From Anaerocolumna sp. AGMB13025 (lineage in GTDB: Bacteria; Bacillota; Clostridia; Lachnospirales; Lachnospiraceae), in the NCBI RefSeq assembly GCF_029689925.1, contig NZ_CP121445.1, forward strand, positions 4,138,501-4,202,500: a DNA stretch of 64,000 nucleotides, given 5' to 3'. The notes under the pieces were generated by a model. The model saw only the letters and a list, made by a program, of their open reading frames with translations, ran no database searches and was not told the DNA's origin. The translations under genes were made by a program, and so were the position numbers. The first letter of the stretch is position 1. Every line of letters begins with the position of its first letter. Positions 16,760-24,254 of the stretch are shown here, in pieces.

Positions 16760-17221
16760 TTATTGTTTAACCACCATGTTATACATGGCAACTACATCGG
16801 TACCGATATTCGCAAAATCTCCTCTTAACATTTTCAGGACAGTCTTTTCAATATTAATCTCTTCTGCGGTTCTTATACCCATTTTCCTTATAATCGGCAG
16901 TGAGGGGCACCACCCGTAAAGACCGTGATTTAATAAAAATACTCCCACCATACTGGTTACACAAAACCAGCATCTTGAACCTTTTACACCCATAAGTGTA
17001 CTTAATAGAATTACGGAAGCTGCATGTACTTCCAAAACCCTTTCGGTATCCCATTCACAGTTTAGCTGTTTAATCTGCTTTGATAACTGAGCTTTGCTGC
17101 TATTTTTAGCCCTGTTTAGCTTACAGATTGTCTGGTTCCTAATCATATTATTTTGACTTGGGCAAGTTTTTAAGGGTACCCTATGGGTAGTATGCGGTAT
17201 CTTTTTCATTTGTTTCTTCAT
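16760..17221 (-). CDS. Membrane protein with a YgaP-like DUF2892 domain
   Basis: Residues 1-60 are basic and polar. Residues about 60-105 form two hydrophobic helices followed by GLYGWCPSLPIIRKMGI, the pattern of the DUF2892/YgaP transmembrane domain seen next to rhodanese-like proteins; no rhodanese domain is present here. The C-terminal 40 residues look soluble. ATG at 17221 is preferred because GGAGG lies 5 nt upstream; two earlier in-frame ATGs have no ribosome site. The function is unknown; relatives are linked to sulfur and redox chemistry. Confidence 0.65.
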   Translation of the reverse strand: MKKQMKKIPHTTHRVPLKTCPSQNNMIRNQTICKLNRAKNSSKAQLSKQIKQLNCEWDTERVLEVHAASVILLSTLMGVKGSRCWFCVTSMVGVFLLNHGLYGWCPSLPIIRKMGIRTAEEINIEKTVLKMLRGDFANIGTDVVAMYNMVVKQ

Positions 17222-17421
17222 AGTAACCTCCATCTGCCGCATTCACGGCAAGCAAATATTGAGTGAAAAGCACATTCTTGTACTTTTTAAGGTTTAAAAT
17301 ATATTCTTTTTAACCTAATCACATTCCTATCATTCGTCTGGATTAGTATGTGCCTATATTTTCATATCATTCTTATAATTATTCTTATTTTTATTCTTAT
17401 TTTTATCATTCTTATCTTTAG

Positions 17422-17748
17422 CTGACTTGTATTCCCATACCTCTGATTTTATTTTCTGGTTGGTTATTTGCAGCAAAAATAAGACCTAATTTTAAAGGAT
17501 CACAAAAGGCACTGGTTGAACTTAATTTAAAACATCAGAATAATTTTTCAGGAATTCATGAAATACCGGCTTTGGGTCAGGAGGAATATAAACAGGACCA
17601 GATTACGGAACATGCCGGTCATTTTACCAGGGCAATGCTGCATGCCCTCAATTTAAGGGTATTTCTTTTATATCCTCACACCCCGATGCAACCTGCATAT
17701 ACTAGTTATAAAAGTTTATTTCTGCCAGAGAATGCGAGGTTTATATGA
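17422..17748 (+). pseudogene. 5'-truncated gene remnant
   Basis: An open frame of about 108 codons runs from just after a stop at 17419-17421 to a TGA at 17746-17748, with no usable start codon or ribosome site near its beginning. The reading has normal amino-acid composition (for example EHAGHFTRAMLHALNLRV and PENARFI at the end). Its stop overlaps the ATG of the next gene (ATGA), as in a coupled operon. I read it as the 3' end of a gene whose front was lost. The family is not recognised. Confidence 0.5.
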
Positions 17749-18680
17749 CAATTCATGTCGTTCAGCCGGGAGATACTATAAGTTCCATTGCAAATCAATA
17801 CGGCGTGACACAGGATAGAATCATAACGGATAACGAACTGCCAAACCCTAATAATTTAGTTGTCGGGCAAGCTTTAGCAATATTATATACAGATGTAACC
17901 CATACTGTGGTTCAGGGAGATACCTTATATGGAATCGCAGACCAGTACGGAGTTACTCCCACCCAGATATTGCAGAATAACCCCTGGATCAGCGAAGCCG
18001 AGGGACTGGTTCCCGGTCAGTTGGTCGTAATCAGTTTTGTAAAGGATGAGAACCTTGGTAATATTACTATTAATGGATATGCTTATCCCTTTATCGACCG
18101 CACTGTTTTAAGGAAAACCCTGCCTTACCTTACTTATTTGTCTATTTTTAACTATGGTTTTACACCAGAAGGAGAACTAATAGCACCGGATGACGAAGAA
18201 CTGATTCAACTTGCCCTGGATTTTAACGTTGCACCTTTAATGGTACTTGCACCAATGGACGCAAATGGTGCCTTTAGCAATGAACTTGCCCATGCTATGT
18301 TTACGAACCCCCAGGGACAAAACCAGTTAATCCAGAATATATTATCTACCCTAAAAGCTAAAAATTACAAGGGCGTAGATGTGGATTTCGAGTTTGTATT
18401 ACCGGAAGATAAACAATTATTTATCGATTTTATAACCAATCTAAAAAATGCTCTAGAACCCCAAGGTTATATCGTAACTGTTGCCTTAGCTCCTAAAACT
18501 TCGGGAGATCAGGCCGGTTTATTATATTCTGCGCATGATTATCCTACTATTGGAGGAATAGCGGATCTTGTTTTGTTGATGACATATGAATGGGGGTATA
18601 CATATGGGCGTGTAGGATATAGGTTGTATTTTTACTGGATTAATATACCAATCTTTTATTGTATAATGAATATTTTTTAA
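17745..18680 (+). CDS. LysM-GH18 spore-type hydrolase, 3'-truncated
   Basis: Two LysM domains (about residues 2-46 and 50-96, each with QPGDT or QGDT at the start) precede a glycosyl hydrolase 18 domain with the catalytic motif GVDVDFEF near residue 223. This is the layout of SleL/YaaH spore-cortex N-acetylglucosaminidases, usually around 430 residues. Here similarity stops after LLMTYEWGYTYG (about base 18606), and the last 20-odd codons are unrelated AT-rich sequence. The C-terminal barrel strands are missing, so the enzyme is probably inactive. The break marks a rearrangement or insertion to its right. Confidence 0.8.
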   Translation: MTIHVVQPGDTISSIANQYGVTQDRIITDNELPNPNNLVVGQALAILYTDVTHTVVQGDTLYGIADQYGVTPTQILQNNPWISEAEGLVPGQLVVISFVKDENLGNITINGYAYPFIDRTVLRKTLPYLTYLSIFNYGFTPEGELIAPDDEELIQLALDFNVAPLMVLAPMDANGAFSNELAHAMFTNPQGQNQLIQNILSTLKAKNYKGVDVDFEFVLPEDKQLFIDFITNLKNALEPQGYIVTVALAPKTSGDQAGLLYSAHDYPTIGGIADLVLLMTYEWGYTYGRVGYRLYFYWINIPIFYCIMNIF

Positions 18681-18691
18681 TTAATAGACTG
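18658..18691. repeat. Inverted repeat, left arm, flanking the discoidin paralogs
   Basis: This 34-bp stretch (starting ATTGTATAATGAATATT) is nearly repeated in inverted orientation at 20827-20860. The first 21 bases match exactly; the rest differ by a few bases. It lies about 75 bp before the ATG at 18765 and starts right after the truncated GH18 sequence. Confidence 0.8.
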
Positions 18692-18764
18692 TTTCTTAGA
18701 ATGGGAACGTTTTATAATTATGACACCAAAGACAAAATAACAATTTACAATTGGAGGAAAAGTT

Positions 18765-19871
18765 ATGAAAAGATTAAAAGGGTTATTAATTTTTGTATTA
18801 GTTTTTATTTCAACAATTATGTTTAGCAACACAAAGAGTTTCGCAGAGGTAATACAGTACACCGATAATGTTATACCTGCAATGACAAGTAATACATTAC
18901 CAAGCGGTAAAGCAAGTGCAAGTAGTATCTATAGTTCTAACGGTACTACATATCCTGCTTATTTAGCTTTCGATCATGATAGTTCAACAGTTTCAAGTGC
19001 ATGGGCCTCTGCACTCAATACCCCATATGGATGGCTAGAGTATGATTTTCCAGAATATAAATGTATTGCAAAATACTCATTAGTTTCAAGGAATCCGGTT
19101 TCATCAATAAAAGAATTACCCAAAAATTGGACTTTCGAAGCATACAATGAAGAATTAAGTAAATGGATTGTATTAGATACTCAATCAAATATCACAAATT
19201 GGGCACTAGGTGAAACAAAGGAATTTACTTTTCAAAATACAACTCTTTATAAAAAATATAGAATAAATATAACTGCAAATGGAGATGGAACTCATCCTGT
19301 TATTATTGGCGAAATTCAGATGATGGAAACAGTCTCAGCTCCAATAAACCTCACTGCATCAGTTAATAATTCCGCTGTAAATTTATCTTGGGATTCTGTT
19401 ACAAATTCACAATACTATAATATAAAACGTTCTACAACACCTGGCGGACCATATGACAAAATTATACCTTATGAACCAACTGTAACTGGCTCCTCTATTA
19501 CATTTGTTGATAATGATGTAACTCCAGGCACAACATACTATTTTGTTGTTAGTGCTATCATATCAGGAATAGAAAGTCCTGATTCCAATGAGGTATCAGC
19601 TACCCCCACTGGAGAAAATACACCACCAGACCATACAGGTAATACCGCAACGCTTTTACTTACTATGACAAATGGTGATGATAAAGTCTACAATGTATCC
19701 CTTGCTGAATTAGATGCTTTTCTATACTGGTATGATATTAGATCAAATGGAGAAGGACGAGCTTACTATACTTTCACAAAAACTACAAATATTGCACCTT
19801 ACTTAAGTGTTAAAGAATATGTGACATTCGATAAGATTTCAAGCTTTGAAGTAAAAGAATATAATCAATAA
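18765..19871 (+). CDS. Secreted discoidin and fibronectin-III domain protein
   Basis: A 368-residue exported protein: signal peptide (MKRLKGLLIFVLVF, cleavage near SFAE about residue 27), then an F5/8 type C (discoidin-like) carbohydrate-binding region at about 40-185, a fibronectin type III domain at about 190-283, and a 70-residue C-terminal module beginning TATLLLTMTNGDDKVY. No cell-wall anchor is seen. The first and last modules recur in the convergent gene at 19907-20755, which lacks the Fn3 domain. It probably binds polysaccharide outside the cell. TGGAGG lies before the ATG. Confidence 0.75.
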   Translation: MKRLKGLLIFVLVFISTIMFSNTKSFAEVIQYTDNVIPAMTSNTLPSGKASASSIYSSNGTTYPAYLAFDHDSSTVSSAWASALNTPYGWLEYDFPEYKCIAKYSLVSRNPVSSIKELPKNWTFEAYNEELSKWIVLDTQSNITNWALGETKEFTFQNTTLYKKYRINITANGDGTHPVIIGEIQMMETVSAPINLTASVNNSAVNLSWDSVTNSQYYNIKRSTTPGGPYDKIIPYEPTVTGSSITFVDNDVTPGTTYYFVVSAIISGIESPDSNEVSATPTGENTPPDHTGNTATLLLTMTNGDDKVYNVSLAELDAFLYWYDIRSNGEGRAYYTFTKTTNIAPYLSVKEYVTFDKISSFEVKEYNQ

Positions 19872-19876
19872 AACTT

Positions 19877-19908
19877 AGCCCGGACGTAATAGTCCGGGCT
19901 TTAAATTT
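19877..19908. terminator. Bidirectional terminator
   Basis: AGCCCGGAC and GTCCGGGCT (19877-19885 with 19892-19900) form a 9-bp stem with a 6-nt loop and T/A-rich flanks. It lies between two convergent genes and can serve both. Confidence 0.85.
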
Positions 19909-20755
19909 ATTCTTCGTAATAGTCCTTTACCTCAAAATTCTCAATACTATTATAATTTATATACTCTTTTCTACTTATGAAAGGTTTAACGATACTATGC
20001 TTAGTGATAGTAAAATATGCCTTTCCATTTCCATCTGACTTAGCATCATACCAATTAAGAAATGCATCTATTTCACTGGCAGATAAATCATATTCTTTAT
20101 CGGTATCTAAAGTTGTAGTAATTACTAATATTGCTCTGTCTCCTGAGATCCATGTACCTTTAGGAGGTATATTAATAGATTCCATCATTTCTAATTCTCC
20201 AATTGCAGTATAATTTGCATAACCACAATTTGCAGTTATATTAATTCTATACTTTTCATATTTTTTTATATTATTAAAAGTAAATTCCTTTGTTGCATCA
20301 AATGTCCAATCTGTAATATTATTTTGAGTATCTAATACAACCCAATTGTTTATTTCTTCATCCCAAGCTTCAAATGTCCAATTTTTCGGACATTCATTTA
20401 TATTTATATCGTGGTCGGCTGACGTTCTTGATGTTAATGCATATTTAGTTATACATTTTTCTGATGAAAATTTATATTCTAACCAACCTGTTGTCGTACC
20501 TTTTATAGATGCCCAACCGTTATGATAAGATATGTTAGATTGATCAAATGCTCTCCAGGCTGAATATATAAATCCATCACTATCTGTATAATAGCTACTA
20601 GTATTAACTTCTCCACTTGGCGAAGTATTACTTGTCATGGTTGGTATTACATTATCTGTATACTGTGTTTCCTCTGCATAATACTTTGTTTTTGAAACCA
20701 TAATTACTGAGATAAAAACTAAAATAAAAACTAATAACCCTTTAAATCTTTTCAT
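19907..20755 (-). CDS. Secreted discoidin-domain protein, paralog of the neighbour
   Basis: A 282-residue exported protein with a signal peptide nearly identical to that of the gene at 18765 (MKRFKGLLVFILVFISVIM), a discoidin-like domain at about 38-195 (with WLEYKF, CPKNWTFEAWDE and NWVVLDTQ matching the paralog) and the same C-terminal module with DLSASEIDAFLNWYDAKSDG. It lacks the Fn3 linker domain. GGAGA precedes the ATG. The two genes are convergent and share upstream sequence in inverted orientation, so they arose by an inverted duplication. The role is probably extracellular carbohydrate binding. Confidence 0.75.
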   Translation of the reverse strand: MKRFKGLLVFILVFISVIMVSKTKYYAEETQYTDNVIPTMTSNTSPSGEVNTSSYYTDSDGFIYSAWRAFDQSNISYHNGWASIKGTTTGWLEYKFSSEKCITKYALTSRTSADHDININECPKNWTFEAWDEEINNWVVLDTQNNITDWTFDATKEFTFNNIKKYEKYRINITANCGYANYTAIGELEMMESINIPPKGTWISGDRAILVITTTLDTDKEYDLSASEIDAFLNWYDAKSDGNGKAYFTITKHSIVKPFISRKEYINYNSIENFEVKDYYEE

Positions 20756-20826
20756 GATTTTCTCCTTAGTTTAAGTAATTAATTATTTTTGTTAACCAAA
20801 TTATATTATAAGGGTACTAAAAAAAG

Positions 20827-20860
20827 CAGTCTGTTATTAAAAAAATATTCATTATACAAT
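20827..20860. repeat. Inverted repeat, right arm
   Basis: Complementary copy of 18658-18691, placed about 70 bp upstream of the leftward discoidin gene, so both paralogs carry the same upstream element. The following region to 21108 holds no gene that I can see; a pair of sequences near 20945-20970 faintly resembles Spo0A boxes. Confidence 0.8.
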
Positions 20861-21108
20861 TAAAGGTTAGTATTATATTCCAGACTCAGACCATAACTAA
20901 TATGAATCATTTTGTGCTAAAGCGTTTAATTAAGTATAAAAATGTAGAATCGACAAAAAACATGTAGAATACGCAGATAATATTGATATATTATGGAAAT
21001 TATGTTAGTCTTGTCTTGCTTAAATAACTATTAAATATAAGTGATTCAATCATGATATTATAGTATCCTCTAAATTTTAAATCCGGATGGAGATACTTTA
21101 ATATAGAG

Positions 21109-21160
21109 ATAAGGAACTGTAACTTATTAACTACAGATAATGTAGAAAGGTGGTTATTTT
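21109..21160 (+). repeat. 52-bp leader repeat, copy 1
   Basis: Matches 21623-21674 at 49 of 52 bases and ends just before the ATG of the following gene. It contains CTACA-GATAA-TGTAG, a 5-bp stem with a 5-nt loop, placed directly before the ribosome site AAAGGTGG. Confidence 0.85.
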
Positions 21161-21162
21161 AC

Positions 21163-21603
21163 ATGAAAAAATTATTATCGAAAATTATTGCTATCGCATT
21201 AATTTCAGTATTATTTGCAGCTCCAACAACTACTATGGCAGCTACAGCAGCATCAACACCAGTTTTGATATATTCTGATGGGGATTCTAAAATATATCAA
21301 TATCAACCTACTCCATTAGCAGTAGCTGCTGGAAATGCCACAAACCTACTTGACGTCACTGGTCCAAATAGTAATGGCTTTTGGTCAGTTCCTGCAGGTA
21401 AAGAATTCCTATTCCATCTTGATTCGCCAGGTACTTTTGAAGTATTCATTTATCAAGAAGGGCTTGGTATTGTCTTTGATAGAGTAGTATCCAGTGGAGA
21501 AGGTTGCTGGATACCAGCGATGACCAAAGATGTAAAGTATGGTGTATGGGTAAGAGCTATAGATAATTTATCAATTTCAGCTTATTATGCTGATATTTAT
21601 TAA
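21163..21603 (+). CDS. Small secreted protein, first of a tandem pair
   Basis: A 146-residue exported protein with a clear signal peptide (MKKLLSKIIAIALISVLFAA, cleavage near MAATAA). The mature part is about 118 residues, beta-rich in appearance, with YQYQPTPLAV near its start. The same YEYQPTPLIV motif occurs in the next protein. There is one cysteine and no anchor. I do not recognise the family; it may be a small cell-surface or matrix protein. AAAGGTGG precedes the ATG and the leader is shared with its paralog. Confidence 0.65.
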   Translation: MKKLLSKIIAIALISVLFAAPTTTMAATAASTPVLIYSDGDSKIYQYQPTPLAVAAGNATNLLDVTGPNSNGFWSVPAGKEFLFHLDSPGTFEVFIYQEGLGIVFDRVVSSGEGCWIPAMTKDVKYGVWVRAIDNLSISAYYADIY

Positions 21604-21622
21604 TTGATTTAATTATATAAAA

Positions 21623-21674
21623 ATAAGGAAGTGTAACTAATTAACTACAGATAATGTAGAAAGGTGGTTATTTA
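21623..21674 (+). repeat. 52-bp leader repeat, copy 2
   Basis: Second copy of the leader at 21109-21160, exactly 514 bp further on, with the same CTACA/TGTAG mini-hairpin next to the ribosome site. It is better conserved than the coding regions it precedes, which suggests selection on the leader. Confidence 0.85.
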
Positions 21675-21676
21675 TT

Positions 21677-22138
21677 ATGAAAAAAATCAAAAGTATGTTA
21701 TCCCGAATTCTTGCTCTAGCTTTAGTTGCTGTATTTTTTACAGCTCCAACTTCAGCATTGGCTGCTACACCACAGCCAGTGTTAGTTGCTGATGAATGGT
21801 GGATTAAGGGGTATGAATATCAACCAACCCCGTTAATCGTAAAAACAGGATTCGCTGCAACATTACATAATACAACACGATCTGATAATAAGTGGTATAT
21901 GCCGGCAGATAAAGAAATTAGCTTTGATATAACATTTGCATACCCCTGCTCATACAAAGTCATAATACTAAGAAATGGTGTAAATGATGTATATTATAGC
22001 AATGAATTTTATAATTCAACACATACTTATATTGAGTTGCCAGCTACGCCGACAGACGGGTATTATCAATTAGCAGTAATTGCTTTATCTGATACTATAG
22101 CGGTAAAAGAATATTTGGGGTTCTTTTACACCAATTAG
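21677..22138 (+). CDS. Small secreted protein, second of a tandem pair
   Basis: A 153-residue exported paralog of the preceding gene: signal peptide MKKIKSMLSRILALALVAVF with cleavage near ALAAT, then a mature region sharing GYEYQPTPLIV and a WYMPADKEISFD segment that corresponds to WSVPAGKEFLFH in its neighbour. It diverges elsewhere. Family not recognised. It begins 73 bp after the first gene and ends before a strong terminator, so the two may be coexpressed or each driven from its own copy of the leader. Confidence 0.65.
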   Translation: MKKIKSMLSRILALALVAVFFTAPTSALAATPQPVLVADEWWIKGYEYQPTPLIVKTGFAATLHNTTRSDNKWYMPADKEISFDITFAYPCSYKVIILRNGVNDVYYSNEFYNSTHTYIELPATPTDGYYQLAVIALSDTIAVKEYLGFFYTN

Positions 22139-22180
22139 AAATGTAATTTAACTATTAGCTATATTTTGTTTCTTTAACCT

Positions 22181-22210
22181 AAGGCTGCCGAAAGGCAGCC
22201 TTTCAGTTTT
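22181..22210. terminator. Bidirectional terminator before the prophage lysis genes
   Basis: AAGGCTGCC-GAAA-GGCAGCCTT (22181-22202) is a perfect 9-bp stem with a GAAA tetraloop, T-rich on the plus side. It closes the rightward secreted-protein genes and the leftward prophage lysis operon. Confidence 0.9.
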
Positions 22211-22212
22211 AA

Positions 22213-23076
22213 TTACATTCGCTTAACTAAAGCCTCTCTGGTCCCTGGACCAACTATCCACCCTGTGTTTCTGCCGTCTTGATTCCACCTCTTTTGTTTC
22301 CAGTACATTAATACTGCAATTCTTAATCCATCGTCATATATCCCGTTTATCTTAAATGGTAAATACGGGCAATCAATTCCTGATTTGTTAATCTGTTCTT
22401 GTAACCACTTAATATCTTCTTTTGGCGAGTTTCTGGTTACGTTGTCTTTTGGCATTTGTGTTTTCCCCCTATATGTAACTCCAAAGTATTTACATATTCC
22501 CCTGCAGGTTGCCTCAGCATCCGCCCTCTGAAATTCCGAGTCCAGCATGGTTTTTGCTTCGGTAAGGTTATCCATAAATCCTGATTCTGTTAGTATGGCT
22601 GGCATAATGGCATTACGTAATACAGCTATGTTAATACCTGATTGCTTAATATCTGCCTTAACACCCCTGTCTTCCCTTTTATGGGCTTGTACCAGTTCTG
22701 CCTGCACCAAACTGGCAAGCTTTTTGCTATCCTCACCGGCATATTGGGATATGATTGTTTCTATTCCCCGGGCATTACCCCAGTTACCGGTTGAAGCGTT
22801 ATAGTGTTTGGAAATAAAGGCATCTGCCTTAGCATTATTTGCAGCGGTATACCGGTCTTTTAACGGTACATCATCAGTTCCTGGACTAACATTGATTGTA
22901 TCAAAACCACACCGTTTTAAAGCAGCGATAAGGTATTCGGCAGCCGGTTTATTAAATTCCTTTTCATGAATCACCTCGCCTTTCTTTTTACCGAACCAGG
23001 CTTCCGGTATGGCAGGAGTTCGCTTCCCTGCCGTTTCCATTCCATGTCCACTGTCAACTGCAATTAAATAACCCAT
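22213..23076 (-). CDS. N-acetylmuramoyl-L-alanine amidase endolysin
   Basis: Phage lysin. Residues 1 to about 190 are an Amidase_3 zinc domain with DSGHG near residue 9, HEKEFN near 37, SKHYN near 92 and the catalytic glutamate in LTESGFMDN near 167. A C-terminal region of about 75 residues (from KEDIKWLQEQINKSG) resembles a peptidoglycan-binding_1 wall-binding module. There is no signal peptide, so export depends on the holin encoded just upstream. It lies at the end of the leftward late operon. Confidence 0.92.
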   Translation of the reverse strand: MGYLIAVDSGHGMETAGKRTPAIPEAWFGKKKGEVIHEKEFNKPAAEYLIAALKRCGFDTINVSPGTDDVPLKDRYTAANNAKADAFISKHYNASTGNWGNARGIETIISQYAGEDSKKLASLVQAELVQAHKREDRGVKADIKQSGINIAVLRNAIMPAILTESGFMDNLTEAKTMLDSEFQRADAEATCRGICKYFGVTYRGKTQMPKDNVTRNSPKEDIKWLQEQINKSGIDCPYLPFKINGIYDDGLRIAVLMYWKQKRWNQDGRNTGWIVGPGTREALVKRM

Positions 23077-23078
23077 AC

Positions 23079-23354
23079 TTATTCCCCCTTCTTACCGTCT
23101 TTATCAATTAAATTTCTCATTGCCTCGTATAAACCGGTGCTGGCCAAGCCGCTGATCATACCGCCCAGGATTACAGCTGCATTAATATTTGATAAATTAG
23201 TAGCCATATTAATTCCGGTACCAACTACCAACATAATTACAGGTATGTATTTATTATTGATAAAATCTAAACTTGTCTTTATAACATACCCAATGCAAAG
23301 ACAAATTCCTAAAACCACTAAATTGATGTACTGATTTAAAAATGTTAAATCCAT
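23079..23354 (-). CDS. Phage holin
   Basis: A 91-residue protein with two to three hydrophobic helices (about 10-28, 37-52 and 58-75) and a short charged C-terminal tail (KDGKKGE), the pattern of small Firmicute phage holins (Phage_holin_5_2-like). It forms membrane lesions that let the amidase reach the wall. It sits between the XhlA-like gene and the amidase, separated from the latter by 2 bp. Confidence 0.8.
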   Translation of the reverse strand: MDLTFLNQYINLVVLGICLCIGYVIKTSLDFINNKYIPVIMLVVGTGINMATNLSNINAAVILGGMISGLASTGLYEAMRNLIDKDGKKGE

Positions 23355-23378
23355 AATTTTAAAACCTCACTTTCAAGA

Positions 23379-23705
23379 CTATTCGTCCAAACCTCTTTTA
23401 TAGTTTTCCATAACATCAAGCCGTTTATGGGCTTGCTTCGCTGATTCTTCAACCCGGATAATTCTCTCCCGGTCCTCTTTTACATCATTTTTTACATTAA
23501 TCAATTCGGACTTGATTTCTGTTACACCGTTCCCGATGTTCTCCAGCTTGACAATAACTGTTGTTAGCTCACTGGCATCCTGTTTCGCATCAGCTGTCTG
23601 ATTTCTTTTTAGATTTGTTATTCCAGTATATATCCCATACGCCAGGGATACACCAGAAATTAATAAAGCTACCTCTATTGTCATAGGCAATAAACTCCTT
23701 TTCAA
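23379..23705 (-). CDS. XhlA-like holin-associated coiled-coil protein
   Basis: A 108-residue protein: one N-terminal hydrophobic helix (about residues 6-28), then a long polar alpha-helical region with heptad-like spacing (TVIVKLENIGNGVTEIKSEL onward). This matches haemolysin XhlA of PBSX-type prophages in layout, although there the helix is usually C-terminal. It probably assists the holin in lysis. First gene of the lysis group. Confidence 0.6.
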   Translation of the reverse strand: MKRSLLPMTIEVALLISGVSLAYGIYTGITNLKRNQTADAKQDASELTTVIVKLENIGNGVTEIKSELINVKNDVKEDRERIIRVEESAKQAHKRLDVMENYKRGLDE

Positions 23706-23708
23706 TAA

Positions 23709-23742
23709 TAAAGCCCTATATGTTTTACCATATAAGGGCTTC
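23709..23742 (-). terminator. Hairpin between tail and lysis genes
   Basis: A 12-bp stem with one bulge (AAGCCC...GGGCTT) in the spacer between xkdX and the lysis genes, followed on the minus strand by TTTATTATT. It may be a partial terminator separating tail-fibre and lysis transcripts. Confidence 0.6.
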
Positions 23743-23761
23743 TATGTAGTAATATAACTGC

Positions 23762-23896
23762 CTACTCTGTGTAAGCTTCTCCGGTGATCTCCTGGTATTG
23801 CTCTGGTGTAATCACTTCTTTAATAACCGCGGTTTTAACCATTTGCTTATTCCAGAGCTTACGGTCATAGTTACGTTTAATTGTTTCAAATGTCAT
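23762..23896 (-). CDS. xkdX: XkdX-family small phage protein
   Basis: A 44-residue protein. The core W..QMVKTAVIKEVITPEQYQEITG matches the XkdX family found between tail-fibre and lysis genes in PBSX-like prophages; its role is unknown. AGGTAA lies just before the ATG, and the neighbours are the usual ones for this family. Confidence 0.85.
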   Translation of the reverse strand: MTFETIKRNYDRKLWNKQMVKTAVIKEVITPEQYQEITGEAYTE

Positions 23897-23910
23897 AATA
23901 GCTTACCTCC

Positions 23911-24243
23911 TTACATACTTAGTAAATTTTGAAATTCTAACGCTGCTGCTATTCTCTCTTCAGCGGCAGGTTCTGGTTCAGGCACAGGTGCATTTAAAAT
24001 CTCTTCTATAGTAGCTAAAGTATCCTCTATGGATAAGTCTAACTCTATACCTAAACGACTTTTTGTTGCACTTAGTAAATCTATAGAGTATAGCATAATA
24101 CGGCTTTCATCTGTTTCTATAACTACGGGTTGACCTGTATTAACTACGGCATAGTTCATACCGACAATATCAGGCGTTGCTACCGCCATGTTAGGAAATA
24201 TATACGTTTTTGTATTGTCATAAAGCTCCACATATTTTTTCAT
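23911..24243 (-). CDS. Phage tail-region protein of unknown function
   Basis: A 110-residue protein with NMAVATPDIVGMNYAVVNTGQPVVIETDE in its first half, an alanine/glutamate-rich C-terminus and a proline-rich linker (APVPEPEPA). It resembles XkdW-type or fibre-associated small proteins in position only: between the fibre and xkdX. It could be a fibre chaperone. AGGAGG lies before the ATG. Confidence 0.6.
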   Translation of the reverse strand: MKKYVELYDNTKTYIFPNMAVATPDIVGMNYAVVNTGQPVVIETDESRIMLYSIDLLSATKSRLGIELDLSIEDTLATIEEILNAPVPEPEPAAEERIAAALEFQNLLSM

Positions 24244-24254
24244 GTTAATCCTCC

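Noticed and set aside
20945..20970. Spo0A boxes upstream of the secreted protein pair
   Set aside because: Each candidate has at least one mismatch in a 7-bp site in AT-rich DNA and is far from the start; chance is likely.
23706..23910. Spacer without genes between lysis and tail genes
   Set aside because: It holds the short xkdX gene and a hairpin, so it was annotated instead of being left blank.
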